Source: Berberis thunbergii (taxonomy: Eukaryota; Streptophyta; Magnoliopsida; Ranunculales; Berberidaceae). Taken from it: DNA of 64,000 nucleotides. Below are positions 10,360-20,720 of this stretch, one piece after another. The stretch lies in the NCBI GenBank assembly GCA_003290165.1, contig QNQO01005888.1:124001-188000 (forward strand). The letters are read 5' to 3'. A program made the position numbers and the translations under genes. Within the stretch, counting starts at the first letter, position 1. Each line of letters starts with the position of its first letter. Below the pieces are notes generated by a model, which worked only from the letters and a program-made list of their open reading frames with translations, did not search any database and was not told where the DNA came from.

Positions 10360-10990
10360 ATCAGCTGTAGGCATCTCTTCCTCTTGGTTAGGAACTGCAA
10401 TTGAGGAGTTTCCCAGCATCAGTCAATGCTAACTCATAGTTATTATTAGAGTTTGCTTCCTTCTCTGCATGACTAACTGTTGTTAGCGCCACCTCAACAT
10501 CACTTACCTTAATTTTATCTCCACTATTGTTATCCATGTTCTTACTGTTCAATGCATTCTTGCAGGGAACTATCATCCTCCCCTCCCCATTCTTATCATT
10601 GGGCTCACTTTGGGTTGGTTTTACTTTTCACGCCAGTATTTGGTAGGTTTCGTGTTGGGGCTTTTATTAGTGGGGCAACCACTAGCCACATGGCCAAAGC
10701 CTTTGCATTGTGAACATCTTACTGGGCGCCATGAATATTCTACCTCCACTATAATCGACCTCCCATCATCAATAACAACTGGTATAGTTGTAGTAAACGG
10801 GCTGGTAGCTTCAATCTCCACACATACCCTTGCAAAAAACAACCTAAAGCGACTTTTTGTCGCCTTGTCTAGCATCAATGGAATACCAAGAATGACACAT
10901 ACCCTTGCAATGGTTTATTCGATTACCAATCTTTCATGCAATATGTGTAGCTAAGCAATTTGGTTAGGGATAAATTGAAGTAGTACTAGT
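10360..10990 (-). pseudogene. LINE ORF1, N-terminal part with CCHC zinc knuckle
   Basis: The minus-strand frame includes GIPLMLDKATKSR, FARVCVEIEA, a stretch VVIDDGRSIIVEVEYSW and the zinc knuckle CSQCKGFGHVASGC. This is the DUF4283-plus-CCHC layout of plant L1-type ORF1, an RNA-binding protein of the LINE particle. Upstream of 10880 the frame is shifted but the residues before LMLDKATKS still fit the family. The downstream part at 10576-10388 is polar and ends at a stop just before the TRIM cluster. The true 5' end of the LINE is not clear. Confidence 0.75.
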
Positions 10991-11669
10991 CTCGACTTCT
11001 TAGAATTTTGACATGTCTTGATACACTATTTTTACAATACTCAATTGATTGATTCCTAGTTTTAATTCACATTTCATATTAATTTTGTTTATGCTTGATC
11101 ACCATATGCATGATTTTTATAAGGATTGTTACATGGGTAAATTTAGATGACCAAGTCTTGTGCCTATGCTAAGTAACAAAAACAACCAAGTAAGATCGGT
11201 TCTTGGAATTAATCAACATAATGACCGAAATAGATACCATATTTTGGGTTATATGTTTTTGTTGATTCCATTGATTTATGCGTTCTTGAGGTGCAACTTA
11301 GTAGATACCATGCTAAATACCTTTATAATGAAAAGAGTTACAGTAGACAACCATGCCTAATTCGTTGTTTAGGAAAATCCATAGCTTAAGGAGTAGACAC
11401 CCATGCCCTTAGGTTCACAAAATTTGAGCACTGAAATTTCGTTTGTGTCATTGTGCATGTTATTATTCAAAGGAAGATGACTAGTGGCGGATATCGAATC
11501 CCTAACTTATTTTCTCACTATTTGAATTTACTTAGTTTTACATTTAATTTTTATCATTATCTTTTGTTATACAATTAATTATTAGGTTTAATTGAAGTTT
11601 TAGTATTAGGAAAACAGTTTTAAACATAATTGAACCAATCCTTGTAGGAATGATCTCGTTCTTGCTATA
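10991..11669. other. Unassigned AT-rich DNA, possibly an older gypsy LTR
   Basis: No coding signal. The end of this stretch (CCTTGTAGGAATGATCTCG) and the first bases beyond element 1 (GTGCACTTGCGAGTA at 20471) resemble the end-of-LTR and leader phrases of Athila-like elements. Element 1 may therefore sit inside an older, decayed LTR. This is a weak inference from short words. Confidence 0.3.
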
Positions 11670-11674
11670 CATAC

Positions 11675-12354
11675 TGATGTAGTCATTTTTCGCTCCCTGC
11701 TCTGACTTGGTTCCTGCTGATTTGCACATGTAGAACACGTGAGCCACAGACCACCAATGTGGTGGCCGATGACACTTCGATGCTAAAGTCAGACATGGCT
11801 CTGAGGAAAATGTAATGTTGTAATAGGGAACTTGTAGCGTACCTTAGCTTACCAACTTCATGTCTTATTTATAGTGCAATGAGTTCTGGTTCAACCAGGC
11901 CATCGTAGACGTAGTTTTGGGAAGAGATCTTCGTGGAGATCTCTCCCTAATTAGGAGTCGTGTTGTAGGAGGGAAGTGCCTTGTTAGCTCTGTGCTACTA
12001 GATACACGAGAGATAGTTCCCAGTCCAAGAGCAATCCGTAGAAGGGAGTTTCCCGTGTGTGGAAGATACTCTGGTGTTTGCTTCCTAGTTGGAAGCGGAG
12101 AACAACTATAGTTGCCTGTCCAAAGTTTATCCTCGAGATACTTGCCAATGGAATGCTTATAGGTATTGAGGATAGCTGTGAGATGTGTGGGCCTAGCGTG
12201 TTGTGAGAGTCCAGGTCCGCCTGGCGGACTGAAGTGAGCGGGCTTAGAATCGCTTGGACCAGATTAGCATTGGGCTGATGTTGGGCCTGTAGTTCCTCGA
12301 GATCATCATGACACGTGTATGGATCAGGGGTGCGACCATTTTTATGTATCATTT
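11675..12354 (-). repeat. Element 1, 3' LTR
   Basis: 680 bp. The outer end TGATGTA (rc TACATCA, consensus TGCATCA) abuts TSD CATAC; the inner end is TGTATCATTT. It retains the block with GTGAGCCACAGACCACCAATG (about 11738) that the 5' LTR has lost. Confidence 0.9.
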
Positions 12355-12372
12355 GCTAGTCCCCCCGGTTTA
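12355..12372 (-). promoter_or_regulatory. Polypurine tract of element 1
   Basis: The minus-strand sequence TAAACCGGGGGGACTAGC lies directly before the 3' LTR. Equivalent tracts are GGGGGGAGTAGC at about 22488 and GGGGGAGCAGC at about 35093. It primes plus-strand DNA synthesis during reverse transcription. Confidence 0.8.
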
Positions 12373-12789
12373 GTGGGGCGTTAAGTCAGTCCACTGACTC
12401 TTTGAAAATATAATTGCACCATCTTGATGATTGAACTTGAAGCGTTCGTCTTGAGCGGCGCATCAGCCCTATAAATGTTCACCATCTTGAGGACGATTTC
12501 TTCATTCTTATTCGCACTATCTTTTTGAATTGTAGTATTTGTTTCATCTTCTAATGGCCGACAACGTTGAATTGTAGTATTTGTTCCATCTTCTAATAGT
12601 AGTATTCGCATTATCCCTTACTTGTATCAATTTCTTCGAAGATAGTTTGGTTGACGAAATGAGTTTATCAGGCTTCATAGTTTGTACCGCCTCTCGGAAG
12701 ATTTGCAAATTGTTCCCGCATTTGAAGTTTTAGGTCCGACTATGCCTCCTCATTGTTCATAGGTTTGCACCGAGGCATGTTCGAGTCCG

Positions 12790-14149
12790 GGCTCCAGCTT
12801 CCTGCGCCAGATGACATTTGACATTTCCTTACTCATCTTCGAATGCCTCCCACGCACAGTAGCGTTGAGCGAGTTCAAGATACTGTTGGTGATTCTCCTC
12901 AAGGCCCATGACGTTGGCCTTGGCTTATCTTCATCAATTATTCATCACTTGACCGAGGCTCAACTTGATTCCAGGGGTATCTATGTGTTGAAGTGCCCTT
13001 CTTGTCTGCAACTAGCGACGGGTAGCACCCAAATCTTGGGCGAAGCAATGGTTCTTTGCTTCGGCGGATTCTGGTTACTTCAAGCATGAAAGTTGTAGAG
13101 TGTCTTGATACTTTCAGTTTGATCTTTCTGAGTCTTTCAATTGTCGGGATATGCGTGTTTTTGTATGTCCCTTCTGTGATACTGGTTCGGACATTGTTTT
13201 TTTCGTTTCGGGGAGATTCGTTATTCCATCTCTTAGCAAATAAGAGGAGTTTCTCAAGCTTCATTCGACTTTCGTTGAGGAGGTTGTAATGCAAGGCAAT
13301 GTTTCACGCTGCGGTCTACGGTGTTCTTATGGTGCTCATCCCATGTTGGTTCACCAACTGAGGGAGTGAATGCTCGTTGCTTGAGGAAGAAAGGTCTAGC
13401 CTCGCCCAATCCTTTCGGGCTCGATGAATTGGAGACAAACATACCTTTTGTTGTTGTTCCAAGGAAGAGGCAAACTTATGCCAGGGCGACATCTCCTCCT
13501 ATGTGTCACGGTCTGCATAGGTGATACCCTCGGAGTCGCGACCTTTCGCTGGTTTCCAACTTCTCCAGCTTACTTAACGGGGGAGGCGGTCAGAGTGCGT
13601 GTCGATGTTTTGCGTCGTTGTAGCCTTGGAGCGGCTACTCACCCTATCTTGTTGCATCCCGAAGCCCGTGGAAGGGTGCTTGTTTTGGAGAAGGCCTTCG
13701 CGGACCTGCAGACTTCATATTCGGACGCTCTTTACCGGGCGAACTCCTTGGAAGGTAGGTTGCAGGCTTATGGCTTTATTGCTGATTGTGAGGGCATGAA
13801 GAAGGCCAAAAGGAAGCGCACAGAGGCAGAATGGGCTGTCGAAAGGCAGCTGCTGGAAGCCGCAGTTGATTAGGGGATTCATCGCACTTTGGAAGCAGAA
13901 CGGTTGTTGGCAGATGAGCGTTCACATTATGAGGCTCTGTTGGGAGCGGTGGACTTTGACATGTCAGGCATGAAGCCTTTTATCTTGTCCGAGGTTGTTC
14001 GTTGTAGATTGGAGCTCCTAGAGTTGATTAGGGAGAAGCATCCCGATACTGATCTTGATTTTGCTCGTTATAAGATGGCTTCTTTCGGACCAATCAATAG
14101 AAGGGAGTGCCTCACGAGGCTTACTGATGAGGAGGATGATTCTCCTTAG
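12790..14149 (+). pseudogene. Antisense additional ORF (aORF) of element 1
   Basis: Lies between integrase and the 3' LTR on the strand opposite to pol. The N-terminal part (12811-13090) matches the aORFs of the 20721-22264 and 34930-33020 copies: FKILLVILLKAHDVG, then in a shifted frame KQWFFASADSGYFK. The C-terminal part (13424-14149, one frame with a single TAG at 13871) has a heptad-like coiled coil (VLEKAFADLQTSYSDALYRA), then EAERLLADERSHYEALLGAV and EVVRCRLELLELIREKHP, and ends EEDDSP. The C-terminal block is also recognisable in element 2. Function unknown. Tat-type elements are known to carry such extra ORFs; the resemblance to plant transposon-protein or plant-mobile-like domains is an inference. 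Confidence 0.65.
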
Positions 14150-14394
14150 AATGATTGTAATGTCATCTCTCTAACAAAATATATAGACATGTTTTGAATG
14201 AAAGTGTTGTTTTTGTCTCATATTGTCATGTTTACTTTAGTTGCTTTATAGACCGTAGAGTTTTTGACCGCTTGGTGGAATGCTTGTCTTCGTTAGTCGA
14301 AATATATTGTTGCTTTAGGTTGTTCTGTTACAGGTTAGGGTTTAACCAACAGACTAAGTTAGGGCTTCCTCAGTCATTATCTGTAATGACTCAT

Positions 14395-15200
14395 TAAGCA
14401 TTAGCGGACTAGCACTGACTTCTGCTCTTTATTCCTTCAGCCTGTGTGATCTGCGTCGAGCAAATCAGGTCTCGTGTACTGAAAGTTGTCACCATCGGTT
14501 GTGAACTGACTGAACTTACCTACAAGTTCAGCGATCATTGTATGTATTGAGGGTAGTGATCCTTGGGGGAGTCATCGTCATTAGTTGACCAGCGCTGACT
14601 AGACTCCCACTTTTTCGCCATTGTGATCCATGCGAAGCGAATTAGGCTTTAGGCATCAGAAGCCGTCGTCATCAGTCGTGAACTAACTGAGCTTACCTGG
14701 CAAGTGCGACGATCATTATCTGCATTGAGAGTAATGATCCTTTGATGAGTCCTCATCATCAGTGAAACCAGCGCTGACAAGACTCCCATTTCCTCCGCCA
14801 TCGTGATCTGCGCGAAGTGGATTAGGCTTTGGGCACTAGAAGCCGTCGTCATCAGTTGCGAACTGACTGGGGTTACCTGGCAAGTTCGGGAATCATTGTC
14901 TGTATTGAGAGTAATGATCCCTTGGCGAGTCGTCGTCATCAGAGGACCAACGCTGACTAGACTTCCACTTCTTCTGCCATCGTGATCCGTACAAAGCAGA
15001 TTAGGCTTTAGTCACCAAAAGTCGTCGTCATCAGCCGTGAACGGATTGGGCTTATTTGGAAAGTTTGGCGATCATTTTCTGCATTGAGAGTAATGATCCC
15101 TTGGCGAGTCATCATCATTAGCGAATCAGTGCTGACTAGACTCCCACTTTCACCGCCATCATGATTCACGCAAAGTGGATTAGGCTTTGGAGTGATATTC
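14395..15200. repeat. ~179-bp tandem array, 5 units, in element 1
   Basis: The anchor GCACTGACT/GCGCTGACT recurs at 14411, 14591, 14770, 14949 and 15128 (spacing 180, 179, 179, 179). Each unit holds AGTAATGATC, a CGTCGTCATCAG word, a GAACTGACTG word and an AGACTCCCAC word. The same unit in reverse complement makes the array at 31200-32560 of element 2. It lies between integrase and the aORF and is not coding. Confidence 0.95.
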
Positions 15201-15208
15201 AAGTTTGG

Positions 15209-16640
15209 TCATAGCCGGGCTGGTGAAGGGTTGTAATGGAAATTTTGGTAAAAGCAAAATATTGGAGGGTTGTAATGGAAATTTTTGCAGAAGTAAAATA
15301 TTTTATTGATAATATTTTTTGAGATGCTATACATTTCATGGTCATTTAATCCCGTTGTTGTCGGCGTCTTCCAGCTAGTATTTTCCTTGTCTGTTGACTT
15401 TGGCAACTCTATAGGGTCATTTCCAGTTCGGATTTAGTTTTTCCGCTCTGGCTTCTTTGGTGTTTTGCTGGGTCTTCCTAAGTACCCATCTCCCACCTTG
15501 AATTCACATGGCTTGACCTTCTTGTTGTAGTATTGCGCCATTCGTTGTTGATAGGCGGCTATTTTGGTGAATGCTAGATCCCGTTTTTTGTCGAGGAGAT
15601 CTAATCCCACGTGCAAGGCTTCATCGTTACTGTCTGGGCTGAACTCCTCCATCCAGAAGGTTGGCACTTCGAGTTCTACTAGAACCATAGCTTTCGACCC
15701 TATGCTAGGGCGATGGGTGTCTCTTCTGTAGGGATTCTTTTAGTTGTTTGATATGCCAAGAGTATTCTTGGTAGCTCTGGAACCCATTTTCTTTTAGTTT
15801 CATCGAGTTTTCTTTTGATGGCTTCTAGGATCATCCGGTTGGTAACTTTCTCTTGGCCGTTGGCTCGGGGTGTCCTGGCGAGGAGAAGTGGTGATTGACT
15901 CTCAGACTTTTGCACCATTTTTTTACCTTGCTACCTTCAAACTGGGTTCTGTTGTCACTGACCAATACTCTAGGGATGCTAAATCTGCAAACGATGGTGG
16001 CCCATATGAATTTTTTTATCTGGACCTGCCCTATTTTGGACAGGGGCTTGGCCTCGACCCAATTGGCGAAGCAGTCGACGGTGACAAGGAGGAAAATTTT
16101 GTTAGCGATGCCAGAAGCGGCTCGACAATATCCATTCCCCATTGAGCGAACGACCATGGACTAGTCATTGGGATTAGTGGCTGAGCTGGCGTATGGGTGT
16201 ACGACGCAAACCTCTGGCATTTGTCGCACTTGCGGACATTGTATTTAGCGTCTCGCTGCATGGTTGACCAATAATACCCTAGATTCAGAGCCTTATGGGC
16301 GAGGGTTTTCCTGCCTGGATGATTCCCACTTATACCGCTGTGGATGGCTCCCAAGACTTGGCTTGCCTTTGAAGGCGATAGGCATCAGAGCAAGGGCCCT
16401 ATCACATACCTTCTGTATAACTTTTCATTCAGGAGAGTGTACCTTGCGGCTCTGTTTTTAAGTCTTCGTGTTTCAACTTGCTTAGTTGGTAGGGCCCCGA
16501 TCGATATATACTCTAGTATTGGAGTCATCCAATTGGGTTGTGTTTTGCACGGCGCATATATATTTGTGTTATTCCTCGTCGAGGCTTGATTTCTCTTGAT
16601 ATTCAATGTGGCTACTGGAGTCTTCATTGGAGGCTGAGGT
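15209..16640 (-). pseudogene. Element 1 integrase
   Basis: Integrase inserts the cDNA into host DNA. The HHCC zinc finger lies at about 16330-16200: HSGISGNH, then CDKCQRF. The catalytic core has QWGMDIVEPL (first Asp), VSDNRTQFEG (second Asp) and NGQEKVTNR (Glu) at about 16150-15860, read across at least two frames. The C-terminal part (15688-15434) has NDEALHVGLDLLD, AAYQQRMAQYYNKKVKP and FKVGD, the usual gypsy integrase tail. No chromodomain is seen, which fits Tat. Frameshifts and stops make it non-functional. Confidence 0.85.
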
Positions 16641-17110
16641 TTCTTTTGCTAGTTCGCCTGCTCTTTTGTTGTCGTTCAGGGGCACTGTGTGAGCTAATAG
16701 CTTTTGAATCCGCCCATTAAGCCAAGTGCTTTGTTGCGATAGGCTATCATGTAGGGATTATTTCTATTGAAATGTTCTTTGACCTGGTTGACTATTAGTC
16801 TTGAGTCGCTATAATGTTGTTAGGCGATCTATGCCCATCCCTAAGGATAGCTTCATGTCTGATAGGAGTGCTTCATATTTGGCCCCGTTATTTGAAGCGG
16901 GGAAACCGAATATGACTACCATTTCGAGGGTGAAGCCGCTGGGGGAGTGGAGTGTGATCCTTGCTCCACTTGCCTTATCGGTTGAAGATCCGTCACAACG
17001 GAGGGTCCATGCTGGGACATCTGATTCTGAGAGTTGGTAGTCTATATTCGGCTCTTCTCCGCCAGTGAATTCAGCGATGAAGTCTGCGAGTGCCTGGGAT
17101 TTGATGGTGG
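16640..17110 (-). pseudogene. Element 1 second (archaeal-type) RNase H
   Basis: Minus-strand residues CDGSSTDKASGARI, FGFPASNNGAKYEALL and SLGMGIDRL match the extra RNase H domain that Tat-lineage elements carry between the retroviral-type RNase H and integrase. The first catalytic Asp is in CDGSS. The Glu of the NNEAEYEAL motif reads NNGAKYEAL, so the catalytic Glu position is damaged. The C-terminal part is shifted. Confidence 0.7.
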
Positions 17111-17184
17111 TTCTTGGAGCGTAGTTTATGTTGAACTACCCGAGTTCTATCGACCATTACACCATCCTGCTAGATAGCTCGGGT

Positions 17185-18500
17185 TTATGTAATACCGAGC
17201 GAAGTGGATGTTTGGCTAGGACCGTTATAGAGTGGGCCTAAAAATAGAGCCTCAATTTTTTGGAGAATACGACCAGCGCCAGAGCCAACTTTTTCAGGTC
17301 CGGATAGTGTGTTTCCCGCTTCTACGAAGGTTTTGCTGGTGTAGTATACTGGCTTCTGGGTTCCTTGGTCGTCTCGTACGAGGGTTGAACTGACAGCGTG
17401 TTTTGAAAACAGATAGGTATAAGTATAGTGTTTCACCTATCGCGGTCTTTGAGAGTAGCTCTAGACTCTCCATGTATGCATTCAGATTCTGAAAGGCTTG
17501 TTCGCATTCCTCGCTCCATGAAAATCCTTTGCTCCCTCTTAGTATTTTGAAGAATGGGAGGCATTTGTTGGATGACTTTGATATAAATTTGTTGAGTGTT
17601 GCTACCCTCCCAGTCAAGCTTTGAATGTCTTTGATATTGGTCGGTGATTTCATGTCGAGAAGGGCCTGAATCTGTTAAGGACCGGTCTCGATTCCCCTTT
17701 TGTTTACTATATAGCCTAAGAATTTCTCAGACTCGACTCCGAATGTTCACTTTTGTGGGTTGAGTTTCATCCGGTTTTTCTTGAGTTGGTCAAATGCTTC
17801 GAAAATATCTTGTATGTGGTCGTGGCTGTGAAGGCTCTTGACCGACATGTCATTGATGTATATTTCCATATTTCTACCGATCTATTCTTTGAACATTCGG
17901 TTGACCAATCATTGGTAAATAGCTCCATCATTTTTCAAGCCGAATGACATTACCCTATAGCAGTATATTCCTCTTTCCGTCACAAAAGAGGTTTTCTCTT
18001 GTTCTAGGGTGTGCATCAATATTTGATTGTAGCCTGAATAGGCGTCTATAAAGCTGAGTAGGCAGTGTTCCGAAGTGGCATCTATGATCTAATTTATGCG
18101 AGGGAATGGGAAGCTGTCCTTTGGGCAGACTTTGTTTAGGTCAGTGTAGTCTACGCACACTCTCCACTTCCCATTTTTCATTTTTACTAGAAAGGTGTTT
18201 GCCAGCTATTTGGGGTATCGTGTGTCCTTGATCATGTCTGCGTCGAGTAAGTGTTGTACTTCCTCATTTATGATCACGTTCCTTTCGGCGCCGTGGGTTT
18301 TTTATTCTATCTAACAGTTTTCTTCGAAGGTTCAACTTCGAGGCGATAAATGATTATTGACGGATCGATCTCGACCATATCGCACATGGTCTTGGTGAAG
18401 ATGTCCTTGTTACGCTGTAGTAGCTCCGTAAGTTTCTTTGCCACTACCTTGCTTAGGTGGGAATCAATCTAAATGACCTTGTTGTTTTGAGGGTTGTCGA
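17185..18500 (-). pseudogene. Element 1 reverse transcriptase and RNase H
   Basis: The frame begins near SHLSKVVAKKLTELLQRNK (about 18440). The RT active site near 17850 reads MEIYINDMSVK, where YVDDM/YIDDM is expected: the first catalytic Asp is Asn, which alone would kill polymerase activity. The thumb/connection at 17653-17500 (LTGRVATLNKFISKSSNKC, FSWSEECEQAFQNL) is typical gypsy. The retroviral-type RNase H follows (VYYTSKTF-like at about 17340). Several frameshifts are present. Confidence 0.85.
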
Positions 18501-18713
18501 GGTAGGCCGTAACGATTTCTTCCTTTGGTTGTCTGGCATTGGGTCGGCTTTGAGGGCATACTGGTGCCTCGTTACCTAGTGTCGGTAGTTCTTCCTCGAT
18601 GCTTCGGGTTGAACAGAGGGTAGTCTTAGCCTTTGGATTGGCTGCCTGTTGAGGATTGTCGGGTGGCAAAGTCACCATGTATTGGCATTCCCTGGCCGCC
18701 AACTGATCTCTTA

Positions 18714-19145
18714 TCAATGTACCGATCGTTTGATTTGTTGGGTACTGATGCACTGGTGCAGGATGGAGACTGTCGCTCCCATCTGATGTATCCAGGGTCT
18801 TCCCAAAACTGCATTATACGCCGAAGGCGTGTCAATTACTACGAACTCCTTAAATAGGGTTTTATGAGTTGGTTGTTCTCCCACAGTTAATGTCAGTTGT
18901 ATCTTTCCCACGGAGAACCATTTTTTCCCACTGAAGTTGGTCACTGGACGATTGTCAGGACTTAATGTTGCTTTGTCTAGTTGCATGTTGCAGAGCGTAC
19001 GGAGGAAAAGGATGTTCCTCGAGCTTTCGCTATCGACCAAGGATCTTCTTACCTCCCAACCTGCCAGGGAAACTGTCACCACCAGGGAATTTTCATGCGG
19101 GAGTTGTTTACCCTGGAGATCCTTTTCCGTAAATACCAGAGGCAC
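18714..19145 (-). pseudogene. Element 1 aspartic protease
   Basis: A 143-codon open frame with the retropepsin layout: FTEKDLQGKQLPHE, VRRSLVDSESSRNILF (active-site D-S-E-S-S in place of D-T/S-G-S-S), then VIDTPSAYNAVLGRPWIH, the conserved C-terminal half. The protease would cut the gag-pol polyprotein. The Gly of the D-S-G motif is Glu here, probably inactivating. It sits between gag and RT as expected. Confidence 0.8.
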
Positions 19146-19211
19146 AAATGGGCCTTGCTTCCGACCATGTCGTGTCGGCTATTCGCCAAGTATCATTTGG
19201 ATCCTCATATC

Positions 19212-19600
19212 TCATAGAGCATTTTTTCTGGACCTGTTGGATAGCTCAGACTCGGAATGTGCTGCATGAAGCACATGTATTCTGTTGACCAATAGCTCCC
19301 CGGGTTTGGTTCTTCCTTGCTTCGCTCTCACGACGATGAAGTTTTGTGTCTGCTTCGTCAGGTCTGTCATGTTCGCCAGAGGGTCTAGCGACAGAAAATT
19401 GTAAAACTTTCCTCTCCACAATCCGTTAATCAAGGTTGAAACAACAATTGTATCGTTGCACGAGTGGATGGTGGTTAACTCATTGTTAAAGAGGGTTAGA
19501 TACCTTTCTAGTGTCTCGTAAGGCCTTTACTTTACTGATGTGAGTACCTTAATTATAAACAGAGCCTGGTGCATGAAAAAAAATCGTTCATCTGATTTGG
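19212..19600 (-). pseudogene. Element 1 gag remnant
   Basis: Residues LINGLWRGKFYNFLSLDP followed by LANMTDLTKQTQNFI match the capsid end of gag in element 2. The region between primer site and this block is shorter than in element 2 and holds stops, so the N-terminal part of gag has been partly deleted. No zinc knuckle was found. Confidence 0.65.
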
Positions 19601-19796
19601 GGTTCAATGGTGTTGTCGTCGGCGCAGGACTGTTAGTTGGATGCCCGTGCATGACAGGAACTACTGAAAGGGGAGGTATAGGGACGACCTGAGCGTTGGA
19701 TGTATCCCCTTATTTTTTGTTGCTACGTGACATGATGGTCACCATCTCTATGTGTTTTTGAAAGGAGATGACGTTTAGTGTAAAGTTACGAACTAT

Positions 19797-19820
19797 GTCG
19801 TCCCCACGGACGATGCCAAA
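19797..19820 (-). promoter_or_regulatory. Primer-binding site of element 1
   Basis: Minus-strand TTTGGCATCGTCCGTGGGGA starts two bases after the LTR end TGCATCA. Element 2 has TTTGGCGCCATTCGTGGGGA. The TGGCGCC core resembles the Asp-tRNA primer site common in plant gypsy elements; the exact tRNA needs an alignment. Confidence 0.7.
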
Positions 19821-19821
19821 C

Positions 19822-20448
19822 TGATGCAGTTGTTTTTCGCTCCCTGCTTTGACCTGGTTGACGATGGCACTCCGATGTTAAAGTCAGATAGGGCTTTGAG
19901 GAAGGTGTAATGTTGTAATAGGGAATGTGTAGCGTATCTTAGCTTACCAACCTCATGTCTTATTTATAGTGCTAGGAGTTTTGGTTCAACCAGGCCATCG
20001 TAGGTGTAGTTTAGGGAGGAGATCTTCGTGGAGATCCCTCCTTAATTAGGAGTTGTGTTGTAGGAGGGAAGTTCTTTGTTAGCTCTTTGCTCTTAGATAC
20101 GCGGGAGATAGTTTCCAGACCAAGAGAAATCTGTAAAAGGGAGTTTTCCTGTGTGGAAGATACTCTGGTGTTTGCTTCCTAGTTGGAAGCGGAGAGCAGC
20201 CATAGTTGCTCGTTTGAAGCTGATCCTCGAGATACTTGCCTAAGGAGGGCTTATGGATATTGAGGATAGTTGTGAGACATGTGGGCCTAGCGTGTTGTCA
20301 GAGTCCGGGTCCGCCTGGCGGACTGAAGTAAGCCGGCTTAGAATCGCTTGGCCTGGATAAACATTGGGCTGATGCTGGGGCCTGTAGTTCCTCGAGTTCA
20401 TCAGACACGTGTACGACTTAGGGGTGTGATCGTTTTTATGTATCATCA
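19822..20448 (-). repeat. Element 1, 5' LTR
   Basis: 627 bp, inner end TGATGCA, outer end TATCATCA followed by TSD CATAC (20449-20453). It lacks ~55 bp found in the partner LTR near the U5 end. Confidence 0.9.
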
Positions 20449-20453
20449 CATAC

Positions 20454-20660
20454 TATTTGTTTGATATTGTGCACTTGCGAGTAAATTGAACAATTATAAG
20501 CTTGTTATTTAGGTTAATAATTGTACAACAACACTCCATGGTGTACAATGGCTACCTGGCTCAAATGAGTCATCCCCAGCATAAGGATCTTCAAGTCCTT
20601 ATCCATACACCCTTCCAGCGTATCCTCTTTAGGCTTTTGAGTGTGGTCCATTATCCAGCT
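20454..20660. other. Right flank of element 1, unassigned
   Basis: AT-rich. Its first bases continue the DNA found left of 11670 across the element 1 insertion. No gene is visible. Confidence 0.4.
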
Positions 20661-20720
20661 GTAGCGTCTGCTTATGTGCTTTCTTGAAGCATAGTTCACA
20701 TCAACTTCCTGGTGCCAAGC

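Larger units (their letters stand above)
6880..10990 (-). mobile_element. L1-type LINE, minus strand, RT end lost, interrupted by TRIM cluster
   Basis: ORF1 (zinc-knuckle protein) lies at about 10990-10360 and continues at 8408-8007 on the other side of the TRIM cluster. ORF2 starts at 8007 with an AP-like endonuclease and continues into the linker before the reverse transcriptase, where the element is cut near 6880. Loss of the 3' side is unusual, because LINE copies normally lose the 5' side; a later deletion or replacement is likely. Several frameshifts make the element dead. Confidence 0.8.
11675..20448 (-). mobile_element. Element 1: complete family-1 Ty3/gypsy (Tat-type) retrotransposon
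   Basis: 8774 bp on the minus strand, with identical 5-bp TSDs CATAC at 11670-11674 and 20449-20453. Order along the element: 5' LTR (20448-19822), primer site, gag, protease, RT, RNase H, second RNase H, integrase, 179-bp tandem array, an ORF on the opposite strand, purine tract, 3' LTR (12354-11675). The order and the second RNase H place it in the Tat lineage of plant gypsy elements. LTRs differ at roughly one base in ten by eye and the 5' LTR lacks ~55 bp present in the 3' LTR, so the insertion is old. All frames are broken. Confidence 0.9.

Noticed and set aside
14395..15200. Regular repeats that might suggest a CRISPR array
   Set aside because: The period is 179 bp with whole-unit similarity and no short conserved repeat plus unique spacers; the host is a plant.
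15870..16164. Plus-strand frames of ~90 codons
   Set aside because: They are the complement of the element 1 integrase core.
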